Of a stretch of DNA of 64,000 nucleotides, positions 32,313 to 41,560 are shown piece after piece. The notes beneath the pieces are model-generated. The model had not been told where the DNA came from. It did not search any database and worked only from the letters and a program-made list of their open reading frames with translations. The stretch spans positions 62,001-126,000 of IMG/VR virus record IMGVR_UViG_3300031524_001640. The stretch is one strand, 5' to 3'. Both the position numbers and the translations under genes were made by a program. Origin of the DNA: a virus. Every line of letters starts with the position of its first letter. Positions within the stretch are counted from its first letter, which is position 1.

Positions 32313-34031
32313 CTAGTAACCTATAGCAAGCCAGAAGAAAGTAAGAGGCCATGCACCAAAACCAGATTCTCCACCATTGCAACTGAATGCGTAGTTAAAC
32401 CCAGAAAGAGCAGCTGCAGGACTGGCATCGGGGGCAAGCGCCCCTGTTGCCTCATTTGTATGATCACCGAATCCGACTCCTGTTGGATAAGGATTCACAA
32501 GCTGAATTCCTGTATAAACTCTTGCCATGGGAAAAGGAATATTCGGTGCAGAGAAACTCACAGAACCGTTGATGTTGAACTCCACAGGGGGTGTAATCGT
32601 CACAGTGCCCCACTGAACAAGCAAATTTACTCCAGGAGTAGATGTTGGAATATTTATATAACCATTAGCAGACTGTAACCAAGGGAACATTGGTTCTACA
32701 AGACTTGGGATCTGTTCTATATTTGGAGCGTCTATATCGTGAGCTACCAGCCCGTGTGGATTACAGTGACTAATCTGATTTACATGAGTGGCTAATACTG
32801 AAGCTACGCTAGACATATGACCAAGGGATTGACTCGGTAATGTAACCACAGTAAGAGCCTCAGTTCCATTTGCCGCTGTTGCTACGTTTACATTAGCCAA
32901 AGAAGACCACACATCACCATCATGATTCAAGCTAACAAGGTTTTCAGTGGTGTTTTGAACACCAAATGCTGGGTCATCTGGAGCTCCAGCCCCAGCAGTT
33001 CCTCTTGCTAATTGGAACCCTCCAGTGCTAGCAGTGACTAATGGTTGATGAGATTGGTATATACCAGCGTCAGTACCTAGACCTAACTGGGTTCCTACGT
33101 GTTGGAGTGGTGCCGCCCCAACCATACTAGGGGTTGGGATAGGATGGACGTTTGTTGGACCAAGGGTAGCCCCTTGGTGAGCGCCGTAAGCCGCTTGTAG
33201 GATCAAGAACTGATTCTTAAGCCAGTTCCATCCATCTTCAAGGCATTGTGTGGCCACTTGAAGTAGAATTTTGGTGGCACTGACCCCTTGGGTATCTGTG
33301 TATACCGTTGTTCCATCCGTATTAGAATCACTAGAAGCTGTAGGAGCGTAAACAGTAGAATTAGTAACTGATAGAGGTAATGGTACGCGAGCGTCCGAAT
33401 TGCGTGGGTCGCTATTTGCTACAGCAACTCCATTAGTTTCATAAGTAGATAAAGATACCAGCCCAGAAGTGGTATTAGAAGCTAGAGCTTGTGGTATGAC
33501 ATTATCAACTGGCACACTTACTAAGGTACTACCATTAGCCGCAAAGGTAGCCACTATAATTGGAGAAGTATTCTTTGCTATCTGAGTGCCAACTATAGAA
33601 GCCGAAGAGGTATCAATAGCAGAGAATGATAACTGTAGTTCCCCAGCTGGGGATACTAAGGAAGTGTCAAGAGTATTCGGTACAGAGACTATTACCCAAT
33701 TTAGATAAATATTCGTCTGTGATAAAGATAGATTCAATGAAATAGGTGGAAATTCTGGACCTATATCTGTCGTGACAGTTTTGATATTCTCAAACCTATC
33801 GCGTACAAATACACGCATTGGGTTAACACCATCAGCAGAAGTATAAGTTACGGTATACCCGCTTATACTACAGACAGCATTTAATAAAGCTCCTTGCTTA
33901 TATATAGCACTTAATGCATTAGAATTTGCGTTGTTCCCTATAACTTGTAATTCATTCAATTCACTAGCATCTAGAATATATTCTGGTTGGAACGTTATCG
34001 ACCTGTATCTAGTTGGGTCATAAGTAGACAT
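32313..34031 (-). CDS. Tail fibre protein (DUF4815-like N-terminus, gp53-like C-terminus)
   Basis: A 572-aa fibre. The N-terminus (SITFQPEYILDASELNELQVIG) resembles the attachment end of DUF4815-type fibres. The middle has helical and His-rich stretches (LGHMSSVASVLATHVNQISHCNPHG). The C-terminus (NGYINIPTSTPGVNLLVQWGTVTI, ending TFFWLAIGY) matches the gp53-like fibre tip seen in many phages, where strands ending in WIAIGY make a trimeric receptor-binding head. It is a good candidate for a main receptor-binding protein. Confidence 0.7.
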   Translation of the reverse strand: MSTYDPTRYRSITFQPEYILDASELNELQVIGNNANSNALSAIYKQGALLNAVCSISGYTVTYTSADGVNPMRVFVRDRFENIKTVTTDIGPEFPPISLNLSLSQTNIYLNWVIVSVPNTLDTSLVSPAGELQLSFSAIDTSSASIVGTQIAKNTSPIIVATFAANGSTLVSVPVDNVIPQALASNTTSGLVSLSTYETNGVAVANSDPRNSDARVPLPLSVTNSTVYAPTASSDSNTDGTTVYTDTQGVSATKILLQVATQCLEDGWNWLKNQFLILQAAYGAHQGATLGPTNVHPIPTPSMVGAAPLQHVGTQLGLGTDAGIYQSHQPLVTASTGGFQLARGTAGAGAPDDPAFGVQNTTENLVSLNHDGDVWSSLANVNVATAANGTEALTVVTLPSQSLGHMSSVASVLATHVNQISHCNPHGLVAHDIDAPNIEQIPSLVEPMFPWLQSANGYINIPTSTPGVNLLVQWGTVTITPPVEFNINGSVSFSAPNIPFPMARVYTGIQLVNPYPTGVGFGDHTNEATGALAPDASPAAALSGFNYAFSCNGGESGFGAWPLTFFWLAIGY

Positions 34032-34034
34032 TAA

Positions 34035-36476
34035 TTATACTCCCGGAAATCTAACATTTGGAGGTCCATTTTTGGTCCATCCCAAACGATATTGATTAAG
34101 GACACCTTGTATTGTGTCGTTAAGGGTCAACCAAGGAGTTACCTGATTGGATTCGTCCTGGCATACACACTGTAACATGATGGTATTAGAAACTACATTA
34201 GACCCACTCAATTGAAGCTGAATGGTTGGGCGTTGGGTAAATACTACAAAATAAGCCCCTAACCCAGTTGGAGTAGGTAAAGATGTAGCATATTGTATGT
34301 ACTTAACCTCTCCATTAAAATCTTCAGAAGATTGGTTATGCCCGTTTATATCATAAACATTAATAGGATAAGTTGGTACAGAAGGTAATGGGTTTAGTAT
34401 TGATATATCAGGTGATGGGAAATGGGTAGTTGTGTCTAACCACGTCACTCTCATGCCGTTAGTAGCGTATCCTATTGCACCGGGAGTCCCTGTAGTTGCC
34501 CAAGGGACCTGTCCTAATAAAGGATTTGCTCCTACCATACCTAATTGAGGCTGATTATCTAAAACTGTATAAGTAGTTATTGTCCAATAGTTGGGAGCGT
34601 TCAAAGAGTTCCAGACTTGTCCCACCTGTACCACCTCTGGAAGGACTAAAGTATCATTTGTATTAGTGATAGTAAACGTACCACCAAGAGAACCAACACT
34701 AATTGGTGTTGGAGCAGCTATATTTGGTATCCAAATGCCCGGATTAGTAGCCGGCGTATATATAAGATTGGCTGAGCCATCTGCTCCAGTTACTACAGTA
34801 ACCGGTTCGATAGTCGGATCTATATAATTAAGTGTGCCCTTCCAATTATCTGGGTCAACTATAACGTTCAATGTTGCGTTGGGTACTGGTGTTATATTAT
34901 CATTGCTATATGCGGTAACTGTCAATAAAGTGTAATCAAAACCGTAATATATAGGACCATACGCTATTAGACCTATAATACTGCTTAGTGTCTCTGGGAT
35001 TCCTATCCTAGGTTTATCACAAGCTAACTGTAGTGAAGCAACTTGTTGTCTACGGTGCTGTAAATAAACATATCCAGAGGATACACCACTAAACGCTGGA
35101 TTCAAATCTATACCAATTTCTGTTGTAGTAACCCCAGTATTCTTTTCATAGGATACTGCTATAGCAGGGCTACATTTTGCGTATACACCTTGTCCAACGT
35201 TGGCATTCTTAATAGATGAACCTGAACCAGTGGTAGAAGTTATAGTTATTGTCCCAGAAGATTGATTAAATACAAATTTATCAGCATATAATGGGAGTAA
35301 AGGCTCCCCAGAAACTGAGTCTACACCGGGATCAGCATATACCAAGGAGATGTTGTATATTGGATATACTGGTATATTGAAATAATCTACTGGATTACCA
35401 CTTATTGTCCCCAATAACAAAGTTTGTGTTGTAGGTTGTGGTGTATTTAACGTAATAGAATTAGTACTTCTATTTAGTGTATAGTATAGGGTTGGTAGAT
35501 CCGTCCTAGGGGTGTTGTCTGGGTTAACTAGAGTACAAGCATACCTATACTCTAAGTTCTTTTCATAGAAGTTCTGTCTATCTAACGCCCAAGTCCCAAC
35601 AAATATTGGTGTTTGTGGAGTTGGGGCATAAGGTAAAGTAAATGTTAGATTTGGACCATAGGACGGATAAAACCTCAAATCTGGTTCAGCAGGCAAATAA
35701 TAACCGTTAACGCCAGTGAAATAGCAACCATGATTAACTTCCAAGTGAATGTTATCGTCTGAAGTTTGGATAAGGTCTAATGGCTCTAGATCGTCGTTAC
35801 AGCCAATTCCAGCTATAAAATCATCCATTATCGCAGAAGTGTTTTGGTCCCAACTTGTTGGAATAAAAGATGTTGCATTCCTTGTGTCTTCACCTCTCCA
35901 CCTATATTGACCAACTATAAACCCCGGCATAGTTGATGGGATCTGTCTATTAGTTGCCAACAACCTAGTAGAAATTGATAATCCTGCATCGCATCTGAAA
36001 ACATAGCAAGGAGCTGTGGGTGAGGTCTGACTAGCTCCTAATGTGGTTCCATTAAGCATTATTAGAGATGACGCCTGTATACCCCAACTATTAAAATCTT
36101 GTTCGGCTCCAGCTGCCACAGTAACTTGTATATTTACTGGTACAACAGTCCCACTGGATATGTGATTGGAACTTAGAATTACTGGCATTCCTGACACACC
36201 GAATGGGTTATCACCAACAGACAAAGATACAATTATCCCGTTTGCTAAGTTTGGCCCGAATGGATAAATAATTATGTTTGATCCGGGTGTAACCACACCA
36301 CCGCTAGAAGTTGTATTCGAGCTTACCCAAGTAACATTATCTGTATCACCAAGATATATAGTAGTTGTCTTGGTATAACCATATTCTGGAACAAGGAACT
36401 TCTTTGGTATCCCACCACCAATAGGAAGAGATAGAGTGTTATTTATAGCGTCATAGCTTTTATAGAATCCGATCAT
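34035..36476 (-). CDS. Large baseplate-associated structural protein with Ig-like domain
   Basis: An 813-aa beta-rich protein. About residues 520-600 form a Big_1/Ig-like domain (SNDNITPVPNATLNVIVDPD; VVTGADGSANLIYTP), a fold used by phages to bind surfaces. The rest contains many Tyr/Pro strands without a recognisable enzyme motif. The gap to the following gene is 3 bases, to the preceding gene none. Probably a fibre network component. Confidence 0.55.
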   Translation of the reverse strand: MIGFYKSYDAINNTLSLPIGGGIPKKFLVPEYGYTKTTTIYLGDTDNVTWVSSNTTSSGGVVTPGSNIIIYPFGPNLANGIIVSLSVGDNPFGVSGMPVILSSNHISSGTVVPVNIQVTVAAGAEQDFNSWGIQASSLIMLNGTTLGASQTSPTAPCYVFRCDAGLSISTRLLATNRQIPSTMPGFIVGQYRWRGEDTRNATSFIPTSWDQNTSAIMDDFIAGIGCNDDLEPLDLIQTSDDNIHLEVNHGCYFTGVNGYYLPAEPDLRFYPSYGPNLTFTLPYAPTPQTPIFVGTWALDRQNFYEKNLEYRYACTLVNPDNTPRTDLPTLYYTLNRSTNSITLNTPQPTTQTLLLGTISGNPVDYFNIPVYPIYNISLVYADPGVDSVSGEPLLPLYADKFVFNQSSGTITITSTTGSGSSIKNANVGQGVYAKCSPAIAVSYEKNTGVTTTEIGIDLNPAFSGVSSGYVYLQHRRQQVASLQLACDKPRIGIPETLSSIIGLIAYGPIYYGFDYTLLTVTAYSNDNITPVPNATLNVIVDPDNWKGTLNYIDPTIEPVTVVTGADGSANLIYTPATNPGIWIPNIAAPTPISVGSLGGTFTITNTNDTLVLPEVVQVGQVWNSLNAPNYWTITTYTVLDNQPQLGMVGANPLLGQVPWATTGTPGAIGYATNGMRVTWLDTTTHFPSPDISILNPLPSVPTYPINVYDINGHNQSSEDFNGEVKYIQYATSLPTPTGLGAYFVVFTQRPTIQLQLSGSNVVSNTIMLQCVCQDESNQVTPWLTLNDTIQGVLNQYRLGWTKNGPPNVRFPGV

Positions 36477-37277
36477 TTATTTAGTCCAGTACGACCTATC
36501 TCTCGTCATTACGTCATTCAATATTTCCATAGCTTGTTGTGTTAGTATCGAACCGTTTGTAGCTATAGTAGCAAAAGCTGGGTCAGTAAGACCAAACATA
36601 CCCACATCACTTACAACTACATCAAAAGGCATCGCTACGTACACATAAGTTATAGTAGCTTCTACAGGAACTTCTGATGAGAATAGTATGGTACTACCAT
36701 GTATTGTGTATGAAGGCACAGCCATATTAAATGTTATGGTGCTAATTTGAGGGTTTTTCTGCTGGAATGTATGAGACCAACCATCTACTGATTCCTGTGT
36801 CCATAAATAATTTGTTTGTTTTGATAAACATAGAGCCAATCTATCTTGAATAAGTGTTGCTGTAACCCCGCTAGTTGTCGTTGTTATATTTATATCAGAC
36901 ACTATATTGGATAACATCCTCCAAGACCAAACATTATCTTGGGCTATAGTTAGTAATGGAGAAGAGACATACTGTATACTTCCGTTCAGACTTGTAATTA
37001 CTAACCCAGATATTGAGCAAGTTACAACAACGGGTGTTGTTGCTGTCAATTGTATCCCAACATAAGTGCTCAATCCTAGCTCTGTGGCTATACGTTGTAA
37101 CATAGAGGCATACGCGTAGTTCTGTGGGATATTCCCCATGACAGTTACCCGCTTCATAAACTCTGATGCTGACTCACCCGGCAATCGTGTCAGCCCAACG
37201 TTTACACCCAGCATATCAACATAAGTAGTACTATTTACTGGCGTTATGGTCTCTGGGCCAAGATAAAATGTTGACAT
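36477..37277 (-). CDS. Baseplate protein following the J-like wedge genes
   Basis: A 266-aa protein. The N-terminus contains GLTRLPGESASEFMKRVTVMG followed by YAYASMLQRIATELGLSTYVGI, a pattern common in phage baseplate/tail proteins (P-G-E-xx-xx-F-xx-R, then a helix to an EhG-L turn). The C-terminal half is beta-rich. Its start overlaps the previous stop by one base. Candidate partner of the J-like protein; unproven. Confidence 0.55.
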   Translation of the reverse strand: MSTFYLGPETITPVNSTTYVDMLGVNVGLTRLPGESASEFMKRVTVMGNIPQNYAYASMLQRIATELGLSTYVGIQLTATTPVVVTCSISGLVITSLNGSIQYVSSPLLTIAQDNVWSWRMLSNIVSDINITTTTSGVTATLIQDRLALCLSKQTNYLWTQESVDGWSHTFQQKNPQISTITFNMAVPSYTIHGSTILFSSEVPVEATITYVYVAMPFDVVVSDVGMFGLTDPAFATIATNGSILTQQAMEILNDVMTRDRSYWTK

Positions 37278-38827
37278 TAATTGGTTACCTCTATACTGTC
37301 ATAATTCTTTGTAACATAGATGGCTTGATTAGCTATATCTAATATGTAAGAATCATAAGTAAACATCACCGGTATCGCATAAGATCCTGTCCATATCCAA
37401 GCTTGATCAAAACTATCAAAACAAATACCAGCGACCTGAGGAACGAATGGGACTGGTAACGACACTTGTGGCGCTAGAGCCAAATTATTATATAAGACGG
37501 ACTCCTTTGTTATAGCCCCAGTAATATCTTGACATTCCAAAGTAATTGTATAAGTTCCAGTATTAATTAATGGGAAGGTATGTTTGGTTGGGTAACCACT
37601 ACGCCAACCAAAAGATACTTTAAACGATGTAAAAGCACCACTATTCGTTATGCTATATTGTGTTCCGTTTGGATCCAACACAGACCATCTATATTTGAGA
37701 ATCTGTGCACCTGTATATAAAACAGGAAGAAGGTTCACCCATCTCTGCTGTGAAGGATCTTTTGAAGTATCTAAGTGTGCGTTTATTCCACAGACTGGCT
37801 GAACCTGTATAGCCGTGGCTGTTAAATTAGTTGGTAGGGGTTCCCTTCTATCAATATAGATTATTGAAGATTCGGTGACCGCGAATAAACCATATGTATT
37901 TGGTTCTACAACCACATCTACCAAATCTAAATCAGTTGAATATGTATTACATATTTCTAACCCTGTATCTAGCCCTCTGATATACACTTCACTTAATAAG
38001 TTTCCCTGAATCTTCCAATATCTAGGAATATTTTCATCCCTATAGGCGTGATTCACGTATGGTCTATCTGGATCTGGACATGCGGGTAGATTAAATGGGA
38101 AACACCAACAAGTTAATGTGGCACCATTAGGCATACCCCTAACAGTAATGTTATCTATAACTTCCCAACGTAGATCAGAAGTGAAAGCCCCTTGTGAGAC
38201 TGTAGTTACAAGGGATTCTTGATATGTACTTCTTTGCTGTGTCCATACCGGTCTAGGATACAATTCTCCAGTTATAAGAATCTCTATTGATCCAGTGTTT
38301 ACCCCCATATTATCTAACCAGAATGTTATGTTATTTGGTATAGGCATAACCAGTGGTCCAGATTGTTGTGTCAGCGGGTTATTATAGGAATCTAAAGATC
38401 CTGTCATCCTTATCATAACTGCGTTTGATAAAGGCACAGAAGACCTAGTGGTATCAACCAAAATTCCTGTTGGAATGGGTAATGTGTCATCAAAAGGGGT
38501 TAGAGTTATAGTCTGAGACCCTAATGTCCCGGTTACACTATGTAAAACTGGTAGGATAGTAGATGCAGACACAGTATTAGTTAAATCAAGAGATGGTGGC
38601 AAAGCAGCCATAAAATATCTACCCATATTGTCTATATTTAATGGAACCTTCATTGGGTTGGCTGCGTTAATTTCCCTTGATACGCGCATGTTTGTACTCT
38701 CTCTTGCGCAAGCAGCAAGATTCAGCATTTGTGAATCAATTGTGTAAGGTTGTTGTGCTACACGAACATCCTTTGGATCAAAACAATTGAGAAGCACTTG
38801 AGTAAGATGGGATTTATAATTAGGCAT
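37277..38827 (-). CDS. Baseplate/tail structural protein with PKD-like segment
   Basis: A 516-aa structural protein. It starts with HLTQVLLNCFDPKDVRVAQQ, a helical anchor-like motif, and has a PKD/Ig-like stretch about residues 375-450 (KYRWSVLDPNGTQYSIT; INTGTYTITLECQD). It is directly after the Baseplate_J gene in transcription order, where many myophages encode gpI-like or wedge proteins. I cannot assign it to a named family. Confidence 0.55.
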   Translation of the reverse strand: MPNYKSHLTQVLLNCFDPKDVRVAQQPYTIDSQMLNLAACARESTNMRVSREINAANPMKVPLNIDNMGRYFMAALPPSLDLTNTVSASTILPVLHSVTGTLGSQTITLTPFDDTLPIPTGILVDTTRSSVPLSNAVMIRMTGSLDSYNNPLTQQSGPLVMPIPNNITFWLDNMGVNTGSIEILITGELYPRPVWTQQRSTYQESLVTTVSQGAFTSDLRWEVIDNITVRGMPNGATLTCWCFPFNLPACPDPDRPYVNHAYRDENIPRYWKIQGNLLSEVYIRGLDTGLEICNTYSTDLDLVDVVVEPNTYGLFAVTESSIIYIDRREPLPTNLTATAIQVQPVCGINAHLDTSKDPSQQRWVNLLPVLYTGAQILKYRWSVLDPNGTQYSITNSGAFTSFKVSFGWRSGYPTKHTFPLINTGTYTITLECQDITGAITKESVLYNNLALAPQVSLPVPFVPQVAGICFDSFDQAWIWTGSYAIPVMFTYDSYILDIANQAIYVTKNYDSIEVTN

Positions 38828-38828
38828 T

Positions 38829-40034
38829 TTATGAATTACTAATAGATAGAGCTATTGGATTTGGTATAGATTGTTCCACAACAACGCGCTCACCAAGAGC
38901 TGGGGTATAATCTGTAACTAAGAATCTACTGTATCGTGTGTTATCTGTTCTATCTCTCCAGATAAATATATTTTGTAATGGTTTATTAGGACTACCTATG
39001 TCTAATATGTTTTGACTGGCGTTCATCATAACATCTGATATCTCATTTATAACTAACGTGTTACCAACTCCTAAGTTATTTATATAGCTTGCTGCCGCTG
39101 TTGCCGCTGCTGCCATAGCGGCGTTCTGCTCTGCTAACGAGAGCCCTTTTATTGGGGTAACTGTTGTCTCCAAACTTATACCAATCAAATCTGGTGCTAG
39201 TGCTAACCCAGTCAATGGGAACGCTGTATTGGCATTAATAATTGCTTGAACCTGTTGAAGTAATGCAATAGATACGTTTGGTGATATCCCGTACACATAT
39301 ACATTAAAGGTTCCTGCTAATGATTCAAATACAATATCTTGAACCCCTGTTACCTGCAGTAATGAAAAAGTTAAATCAGCTCGTGCCGCCCCACCAGTTC
39401 CTTGCAGCTTAAGATTTATTCTATATCTATAACTATCGTCATCTTCAACATCTCTACCAGAGACGACCCCATAGTTATTTGTTACTAACAAAGATCCATA
39501 TATGGAATTAACATAGTTAGTAAAATTACTATAAATATATGTATTAGCAGCAGAGTTCCCACCAGAACCTGACACACTACAGGTAACGCTTATGTTTTGT
39601 AAAGATGACGTGGCTGAGAGAGCGGTTTCGTAATCAACTGTGTAAAAAGGATCAGATGGGTTACCATCACTAATAGCAGTGCCAGTAGGTATGATTATAT
39701 CATTACCATTATTAATATCCCCAAAAGTTCCACTAGCCACATAGAACTGGAAGTTGTCATCTGTCATGTCTGAAGAAGCGTCTTGTGCAGGGATTCTAAT
39801 TACGCCGTAAATAGAACCTATAAAATCTAGATTCTTACCAGTAGCCGTGGTTAAGAAGCTCTGGGTGATCATATTAAATACTCGAAGTTCAGATGAAGAC
39901 GAGATTGACGCCACAGCGTCAGCCCAAGCTCTTGCTTTGCCACCAGCAGTAGTTTGTCTCACCCCACTATTCGATAATCCATTCAGAATAGTCTGTGAAA
40001 TTTGAGTGGAAGTGTATGGAACTTGAATAGACAT
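38829..40034 (-). CDS. Baseplate J-like wedge protein
   Basis: A 401-aa member of the Baseplate_J family (P2 gpJ, T4 gp6-like). Marker segments: ATGKNLDFIGSIYGVIR near residue 65, NDIIIPTGTAISDG near 110, SGSGGNSAANTY near 160, and SGRDVEDDDSYRYRINLKLQG near 200, which is the family hallmark before the DxDYRxRI strand. It forms the wedges that hold the baseplate in its closed state and release the sheath. It follows the gp25-like gene, overlapping by one base, the usual order in contractile tails. Confidence 0.85.
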   Translation of the reverse strand: MSIQVPYTSTQISQTILNGLSNSGVRQTTAGGKARAWADAVASISSSSELRVFNMITQSFLTTATGKNLDFIGSIYGVIRIPAQDASSDMTDDNFQFYVASGTFGDINNGNDIIIPTGTAISDGNPSDPFYTVDYETALSATSSLQNISVTCSVSGSGGNSAANTYIYSNFTNYVNSIYGSLLVTNNYGVVSGRDVEDDDSYRYRINLKLQGTGGAARADLTFSLLQVTGVQDIVFESLAGTFNVYVYGISPNVSIALLQQVQAIINANTAFPLTGLALAPDLIGISLETTVTPIKGLSLAEQNAAMAAAATAAASYINNLGVGNTLVINEISDVMMNASQNILDIGSPNKPLQNIFIWRDRTDNTRYSRFLVTDYTPALGERVVVEQSIPNPIALSISNS

Positions 40035-40486
40035 TAGAGTATTACCACCGTTAGTGTAGACCCACTTTTATCTGTTGTTGCTGTTGCCACCATTGTACCA
40101 GCTACATATACAAATGCCTGTACCATATCACCAGTAACTAACGTTCTAATTGATATAGCCCCTGCTGGTAGAAATGAAGAAGTTAGAGAACTAATTATTC
40201 TACGACTTAAGGATGTTGTTAGTTCTGAACTAATAACTTGTCCCATAAAACTCTGTAAATCTGCTCCAATATTGTATAAAGCCCATCCTCTATAATCAGC
40301 CTTAAGTCTAGACTGGATGATATCCTTTATACTTTCCATATTGGTTGTTGTTAGAGAGATGTCACCAGTGGCATCCATTAATACTCCACCTCCCCCGGAC
40401 ATCCATCGATAATCAGCTATTATCTCAGTCGTAGAGTTTGGGTTATTAGGAGATGGGGGTATTAACGTTGTTATAGTAGTAGCCAT
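40034..40486 (-). CDS. gp25-like baseplate wedge protein
   Basis: A 150-aa protein directly before Baseplate_J. The motif ESIKDIIQSRLKADYRGWALYNIGADLQSFMGQ has the shape of the gp25/DUF2634 wedge family (helix, L-K/T turn, then a Y-G-like stretch), which links sheath to wedges. The identity rests on position and this partial match; conserved gp25 glutamates are not obvious. The ends are beta-rich (GTMVATATTDKSGSTLTVVIL). Confidence 0.55.
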   Translation of the reverse strand: MATTITTLIPPSPNNPNSTTEIIADYRWMSGGGGVLMDATGDISLTTTNMESIKDIIQSRLKADYRGWALYNIGADLQSFMGQVISSELTTSLSRRIISSLTSSFLPAGAISIRTLVTGDMVQAFVYVAGTMVATATTDKSGSTLTVVIL

Positions 40487-40908
40487 TATAGTCCTACAGC
40501 CCCTTCTGCAGCACCAACAATACCTGATAACCCACTAGAAGCTCTAATTAGCTTCGGAGTGGCGGATTTAAACATTGGCACTGGTGTAACAGCACTAGAG
40601 GGTAACATTGATAGATTGAGTGGATTAAGTGTCCAGTATCCACCACCAAATGATATCTGTTGAGGCATAGCTGATAAGCTCATTGGACCAGAAATAGTAA
40701 CTCCTAGCTCTGGGCTAACAGTTATAACATGCTTCTGATCCCCAACCATAGCCAAACCATTCTGCTGAGCAATGATATATGGCTGTCCAGTATAACTATT
40801 ACCAGCCATCATCTTTTGTGGCGATAGGGCTGGTGTTTTATTAGTAGAAGTACTAGTTGGTTGTGTTTCTAGGTTTACAGCAAAGGTCTTTTGTATTGAA
40901 TCTGACAT
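40486..40908 (-). CDS. Baseplate-associated hypothetical protein
   Basis: A 140-aa protein. I choose the ATG at 40908 (MSDSIQKTF) rather than one six codons upstream, because GGAAGG lies just before it and the ATG overlaps the previous TAA (TAATG), the common junction here. The middle (KHVITVSPELGVTISG) looks like beta structure; the end is Gly/Ala-rich. Similar short proteins before gp25 can be hub or puncturing-tip parts. No family recognised. Confidence 0.55.
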   Translation of the reverse strand: MSDSIQKTFAVNLETQPTSTSTNKTPALSPQKMMAGNSYTGQPYIIAQQNGLAMVGDQKHVITVSPELGVTISGPMSLSAMPQQISFGGGYWTLNPLNLSMLPSSAVTPVPMFKSATPKLIRASSGLSGIVGAAEGAVGL

Positions 40909-41510
40909 TACACACCTTCCGGACATTGATGGTCATCAGTTGGTACTCTTGGGACATTGAAGAAGAAGTTCGCTCTTTGTAAGGTGCCACCAAAAGGAGT
41001 TCCTTGAAAGGTATCACCAAACAATTGTTCACAAGGGATATCTGTCACTACTATTTGATCACTTTCCTTTAGTGCACCACGTTGGAAATATTCATTCTCG
41101 TTTCCAACTGGTACATAAGGGTATTCACAACAATTTATATAACTAGTATCAAAGGAATCAGATAATATATCATTGTTTACTACCTGCCCGTTATTAACAA
41201 TAGGTGAGTTATCTTTTAATTTGGCTACCCAAACTAATATAGAGTTTCCATCATTCCAATATACTGGATTTACGAGAGAGGTGCTTGTGGTATCGCCATC
41301 CCGTTCGTTACCAGTTAACGCAAGTAATGGGTAGGATTCAGCCCCAGTATCTGGGACCGGTCCTGTGGCAAGCGACAAATCGGGTGGTACGTTCTTATTT
41401 AGACTCTGCCAATACCTACGTGGGCACTGTGGTTTCCCATCAGTTCCTGCTGCTACATTCTGATTTTTACAAGTTGAACAGGGGCTAACTATAGCCAACG
41501 CTGATCCCAT
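40908..41510 (-). CDS. Hypothetical baseplate-region protein with Cys pairs
   Basis: A 200-aa protein. It has Cys pairs near the start (SPCSTCKNQ, QCPRR), in the middle (YINCCEYPYV) and at the end (HQCPEG), which could bind a metal such as zinc or iron. Metal-binding proteins next to a hub gene are sometimes tail-tip proteins, but this one has no repeated HxH motif. The start follows GAGGTG. Function unknown. Confidence 0.5.
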   Translation of the reverse strand: MGSALAIVSPCSTCKNQNVAAGTDGKPQCPRRYWQSLNKNVPPDLSLATGPVPDTGAESYPLLALTGNERDGDTTSTSLVNPVYWNDGNSILVWVAKLKDNSPIVNNGQVVNNDILSDSFDTSYINCCEYPYVPVGNENEYFQRGALKESDQIVVTDIPCEQLFGDTFQGTPFGGTLQRANFFFNVPRVPTDDHQCPEGV

Positions 41511-41560
41511 TATTACACCTCTATTTAGTATAGCTTAAAAGACTAAGAACAACAATAGAT